Source: an uncultured Collinsella sp.
Lineage (GTDB): Bacteria; Actinomycetota; Coriobacteriia; Coriobacteriales; Coriobacteriaceae
DNA length: 8,596 bases
Direction: 5' to 3'
Assembly (NCBI GenBank): GCA_900542085.1
Contig: UQMK01000047.1
Span: forward strand, 1 to 8,596
The notes beneath the pieces are model-generated. The model saw only the letters and a program-made list of their open reading frames with translations, was not told the origin of the DNA and did not search any database. Shown here in pieces: positions 5,875-8,596 of the stretch (position 1 is its first letter; every line of letters begins with the position of its first letter). The position numbers and the translations under genes are program-made.

Positions 5875-7263
5875 ATGATAAAAATTGCCAAGTTTGGCGG
5901 CTCGTCGGTCGCCGACGCCGAACACTTCAAGAAGATCAAGGCCATCGTCGATGCCGATCCGGCTCGCCGTTTTGTGGTGGTTTCCGCCTGCGGTCGCCGC
6001 TTTAAGGGCGACACCAAGGTGACCGACCTGCTCTACCTGGTTAACGCTCACGTTAAGTATCACGTGTCGTGTGAGGAGCTGCTCGAGGACATTGGCCAGC
6101 GCTATTTTGATATCGCTGACGAGCTGGAGCTCACCTATCCCATCCGCGAGGAGTTCGCAGCCTTTGCCGAGCGCGCTCGCTCGGGCGGCTACTCCACCGA
6201 GGAGCTTGTGAGCCGCGGCGAGTACTTCACCGCTCGCCTGATGTCCGAGTACCTGGGCCTGCCGTTCCTGGACGCCGCGACGGTTGTGGCGTTCCATCAC
6301 GACGGTACGCTCAGCATGAACCGCACCTCCGAGTTGGTGCAGGAGTACGGCCAGCAGGGCGGCTTTGTTATGCCCGGTTTCTACGGCGCGACGCGTGAGG
6401 GCCAGATCAAGCTGCTCGATCGAGGCGGTGGCGATATCTCGGGCTCGATTCTGGCCAAGTGCCTTGGCGCCGATCTGTACGAGAACTGGACCGACGTTTC
6501 GGGCTTCTATTCTGCCGATCCGCGTATTGTTCCCGAGGCTCAGCCCATTGCGCGCGTTACCTACGAGGAGCTGCGCGAGCTTTCGTACATGGGCGCAAGC
6601 GTCCTGCACGAGGAGGCCGTTTTCCCCGTGCGCGAGGCAGGCATTCCGCTGGTCATCAAGAACACCAATGCGCCGCAGGACCCCGGCACCATCATTAGCG
6701 AGACGGCTGACGAGGGCGAGGCGGAGCCCATCATTACCGGCGTGACCGGCAAACGCGGCTTTGTCGCCATCAATGTGGCCCGCGACCGCACCAAGCCCCG
6801 TGTCGGCTTTATGCGCCGCGCGCTTTCGGTCTTCGAGCGCTATGACGTTTCCGTTGAGCACATGCCCACCGGTGTCGACCGCTTTGGCGCCGTGGTGCAG
6901 GAGCAGGACGTTCACGATTCGCTGTACTCGCTTGTGAGCGACATTCAGCAGGAGGTCGAGCCGCTCGAGATCGAGGTCGTCGAGGGCCTGGCGCTTATCG
7001 CTACCGTCGGCCGCAACCTGCGTGGTCGTGCCGGCATCTCGGGCCATCTGTTTGGCATGCTTGGCCAGGCTGGCGTGAGCGTGCGTATGATTTCGCAGAG
7101 CTGCGACGAGATCAACATCATTATCGGTGTCGAGGAGAAGGACTTCGACCTTGCGATTCAGACCATTTACCGTGCCTTCTCCGACGAGAACGGCATTGTG
7201 AAGGTCTCCGACCTGGAAGCTCCCGCGCCGGCCGATCCCGCCCTGGCCGCGCTCCACAAGTAG
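5875..7263 (+). CDS. lysC: Aspartate kinase (monofunctional, two ACT domains)
   Basis: A 462-residue enzyme that phosphorylates aspartate with ATP, the entry step to lysine, threonine, methionine and diaminopimelate. The kinase domain (about 1-290) shows KFGGSS (6-11), SRGEYFTARL (113-122), the nucleotide-binding DRGGGDISGS (182-191) and TDVSGFYSADPR (206-217). Two ACT regulatory domains follow, near 297-355 (GFVAINVARDRT...) and 373-435 (LIATVGRNLRGRAGISGHLF...), so feedback inhibition by lysine and/or threonine is expected; which one is not readable from sequence. Its length resembles the longer Bacillus YclM-type kinases rather than the roughly 420-residue corynebacterial form. The only good start is ATG 5875, with a stop in frame at 5854. 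The nearest Shine-Dalgarno, GAAAGG (5856-5861), is 13 nt away, which is long and suggests weak translation initiation. asd follows on the same strand. Confidence 0.96.
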   Translation: MIKIAKFGGSSVADAEHFKKIKAIVDADPARRFVVVSACGRRFKGDTKVTDLLYLVNAHVKYHVSCEELLEDIGQRYFDIADELELTYPIREEFAAFAERARSGGYSTEELVSRGEYFTARLMSEYLGLPFLDAATVVAFHHDGTLSMNRTSELVQEYGQQGGFVMPGFYGATREGQIKLLDRGGGDISGSILAKCLGADLYENWTDVSGFYSADPRIVPEAQPIARVTYEELRELSYMGASVLHEEAVFPVREAGIPLVIKNTNAPQDPGTIISETADEGEAEPIITGVTGKRGFVAINVARDRTKPRVGFMRRALSVFERYDVSVEHMPTGVDRFGAVVQEQDVHDSLYSLVSDIQQEVEPLEIEVVEGLALIATVGRNLRGRAGISGHLFGMLGQAGVSVRMISQSCDEINIIIGVEEKDFDLAIQTIYRAFSDENGIVKVSDLEAPAPADPALAALHK

Positions 7264-7272
7264 CCGCTATCT

Positions 7273-7308
7273 CGCTAGATTATTGGGACAAGTGCCAAAA
7301 ATCTAGCG
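7273..7308. repeat. Stem-loop after lysC
   Basis: CGCTAGATT (7273-7281) and AATCTAGCG (7300-7308) form a 9-bp perfect stem with an 18-nt loop that contains GGGACAAGTGCC. It begins 10 nt after the lysC stop and precedes the terminator at 7337-7368. It has no T-run of its own. It may help protect or end the lysC message, or be a small repeat related to the loop at 81-90; neither is shown. Confidence 0.5.
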
Positions 7309-7336
7309 CGGGGCGTTTCGTTTCGGTTTCGTTTCG

Positions 7337-7368
7337 ACAGGGCGGGTTTCGTGCCCGCCCTGTTCTTG
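7337..7368 (+). terminator. Rho-independent terminator of lysC
   Basis: ACAGGGCGGG (7337-7346), loop TTTCGTG, CCCGCCCTGT (7354-7363) is a 10-bp GC-rich stem followed by TCTTG, a short imperfect U-tract. It lies 73 nt after the lysC stop and 69 nt before asd, so asd probably has its own promoter, or receives only read-through. A possible asd -10 box is AATAAT at 7383-7388, without a convincing -35. Confidence 0.65.
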
Positions 7369-7437
7369 TATACACTGGCAACAATAATCGGCCTGCTCGG
7401 CGTGCGGGCAAAAGCCAAAACCTTTAAAGGGGGAAGC

Positions 7438-8463
7438 ATGAAACAGTACACGGTTGCTATTTTGGGCGCGACGGGAGCCGTGGGCACCCAGATGCTCGAG
7501 TGCCTCAATGAGCAGGAGTTCCCGGTTGGCAAGCTCAAGCTGCTGGCGAGCGCGCGTTCTGCGGGCAAGACCGTCGAGTTCCGCGGCGAGCAGATCGTGA
7601 TCGAAGAGGCTTGCCCCGAGGCCTTTGAGGGCTGTGACATTGTGCTTGGAGCCGCCGGCGACGATATCGCGAAGGAGCTGCTGCCCGAGGCCGTCAAACG
7701 CGGCGCCGTCGTGGTCGACAACAGCCATGCCTTCCGTATGGATCCCGAGGTACCGCTGGTCGTGCCCGAGATCAATGCCGACGATATCAAGTGGCATCAC
7801 GGCCTTATCGCCAATCCCAACTGCGCGACCATCATCGGCCTGGTTCCCACGTGGCCGCTGCATCAGCTCGCCGGCGTGAAGCGCATGATCGTCTCCACGT
7901 ATCAGGCAGCTTCGGGTGCCGGCGCTCCCGGTATGGCCGAGCTCGAGGCTCAGCTGGCCGCCCTGGGCCGCGGCGAGGAGATTCCCGAGCCGCGCGCATT
8001 TGCCGCCCAGCTGGCGAGCAACCTGATTCCGCAGATTGGCGGCGTCAAGGAGGAGGGCTTTACCTCCGAGGAGATGAAGCTGCAAAACGAGGGCCGCAAG
8101 ATCATGCACCTGCCCGAGCTGCGCGTGAACTGCACCTGTGTGCGCGTGCCCGTGCTGCGCTCGCACTCCGAGAGCATTACGCTTGAGTTTGAGCGCGACA
8201 TTACGGTTGACGAGGCCCGTGCTGCGCTGGCTGCCGCTCCCGGCGTCAAGCTGGTTGACGATATGGCTGCCGAGGATGCGCACGATCGCTTCCCCATGCC
8301 GATGGATACGTCCGACCAGGATTTGATTTGGGTCGGTCGCGTGCGCCGCGACATCTCGAACCCCGAGGCCGCGCGTGGCATCACCTTCTGGTGCTGCGGC
8401 GACCAAATCCGTAAGGGCGCGGCGACCAACGCCGTCCAGATCGCTAAGCTGCTCTGCGAGTAG
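7438..8463 (+). CDS. asd: Aspartate-semialdehyde dehydrogenase
   Basis: A 341-residue NADPH-dependent enzyme that reduces aspartyl phosphate (the LysC product) to aspartate semialdehyde, the branch point to diaminopimelate/lysine and homoserine. The N-terminal nucleotide-binding loop is GATGAVG (10-16); SARSAGKTV (38-46) follows the second strand; DNSHAFRM (94-101) is conserved. The nucleophile is C129 in NPNCAT, STYQAASGAG (153-162) is the following catalytic block, the catalytic histidine is H243 in RSHSES, and NAVQIA (331-336) closes the C-terminal helix. Length is normal for the Gram-positive type. ATG 7438 follows AAAGGGGG (7426-7433) closely; an in-frame GTG at 7351 would start inside the terminator hairpin and is rejected. 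It lies 174 nt after lysC and is followed by a long inverted repeat element. Confidence 0.97.
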   Translation: MKQYTVAILGATGAVGTQMLECLNEQEFPVGKLKLLASARSAGKTVEFRGEQIVIEEACPEAFEGCDIVLGAAGDDIAKELLPEAVKRGAVVVDNSHAFRMDPEVPLVVPEINADDIKWHHGLIANPNCATIIGLVPTWPLHQLAGVKRMIVSTYQAASGAGAPGMAELEAQLAALGRGEEIPEPRAFAAQLASNLIPQIGGVKEEGFTSEEMKLQNEGRKIMHLPELRVNCTCVRVPVLRSHSESITLEFERDITVDEARAALAAAPGVKLVDDMAAEDAHDRFPMPMDTSDQDLIWVGRVRRDISNPEAARGITFWCCGDQIRKGAATNAVQIAKLLCE

Positions 8464-8484
8464 GTTGACCTGTCCGGCGGGGGC

Positions 8485-8596
8485 CGGGCTTAGTTTTCAG
8501 AACGTCCTCGATCATGTGTGGCGCCTTGTCCTGCTCCTTCGGAGCTGCGGACAAGGCGCCACACTGGTCTGCGGAGTGTTCTGAAAACTAAGCCCG
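8485..8596. repeat. Nested inverted-repeat element, copy 3 (downstream of asd, runs off the window)
   Basis: An outer perfect stem of at least 19 bp (8485-8503 with 8578-8596, cut by the window edge) encloses a 5-bp helix with one G-T pair (8510-8514 with 8565-8569), a 16-bp perfect stem (8516-8531 with 8549-8564) and a cap GCTCC-TTC-GGAGC (8533-8545). AACGTCCTCG (8501-8510), CTGCGGA (8569-8575) and the 23-bp core (8529-8551) are identical in inverted orientation to the element at 2988-3174. CTGTCCG lies just outside at 8470-8476, as it does beside the other copy. It starts 21 nt after the asd stop. No U-tract can be seen because the window ends. Confidence 0.85.

Noticed and set aside
5821..7257. 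Long open frame on the minus strand opposite lysC (478 codons)
   Set aside because: It is the antisense of a clear aspartate kinase; the composition is an artefact of GC-biased third positions and no family motif is visible.
7264..7437. Lysine riboswitch or T-box before asd
   Set aside because: The gap holds only a 9-bp stem-loop and a terminator; none of the conserved helices or the T-box sequence is visible.
8485..8596. Simple rho-independent terminator of asd
   Set aside because: The nested helices and a core shared with another locus go beyond a terminator, and no U-tract can be seen; a terminating effect remains possible.

Overview
The window looks like a chromosomal segment of a moderately GC-rich actinobacterium of the class Coriobacteriia, most like Collinsella. 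This rests on overall codon use and protein style and is an inference, since no search was possible. It holds seven complete protein genes, one probable gene tail at the left edge, and an unusually rich set of long perfect inverted repeats between genes.

Layout. 1-48 is a probable 3' end of an unidentified gene. 49-364 is non-coding, with two hairpin repeats and a likely promoter. 365-1462 (+) encodes a membrane-anchored penicillin-recognising serine hydrolase. 1541-2281 (+) is an MTA/SAH nucleosidase, followed after 37 nt by the ribosome-assembly GTPase engB (2319-2909, +). A nested inverted repeat (2988-3174) separates engB from the convergent thrB (4049-3168, -). Upstream of thrB on the same strand, across a 204-nt gap holding a terminator and a second long hairpin (4063-4174), lies thrC (5771-4254, -). 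The divergent lysC (5875-7263, +) and asd (7438-8463, +) follow, and a third hairpin element (8485-8596) runs off the right edge.

Metabolism. lysC (aspartate kinase) and asd (aspartate-semialdehyde dehydrogenase) make the first two steps from aspartate. thrB and thrC make the last two steps from homoserine to threonine. The linking enzyme, homoserine dehydrogenase (hom), is not in the window. thrC and lysC are divergent across 103 bp that contain a dyad, so they may share control. The nucleosidase recycles products of S-adenosylmethionine use and is linked to this pathway only loosely.

Main observation. The elements at 2988-3174 and 8485-8596 are inverted copies of one architecture: long stems that differ completely in sequence yet pair perfectly, around an identical 23-bp core and an identical 10-mer. 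A small asymmetric internal loop (TCC then T or TN on one side, TGC then GGA on the other) occurs twice in each, and once more in the hairpin just upstream of thrB. Conserved loops with freely varying, fully compensated stems suggest selection on a folded nucleic acid, either RNA or single-stranded DNA. I do not recognise the family.
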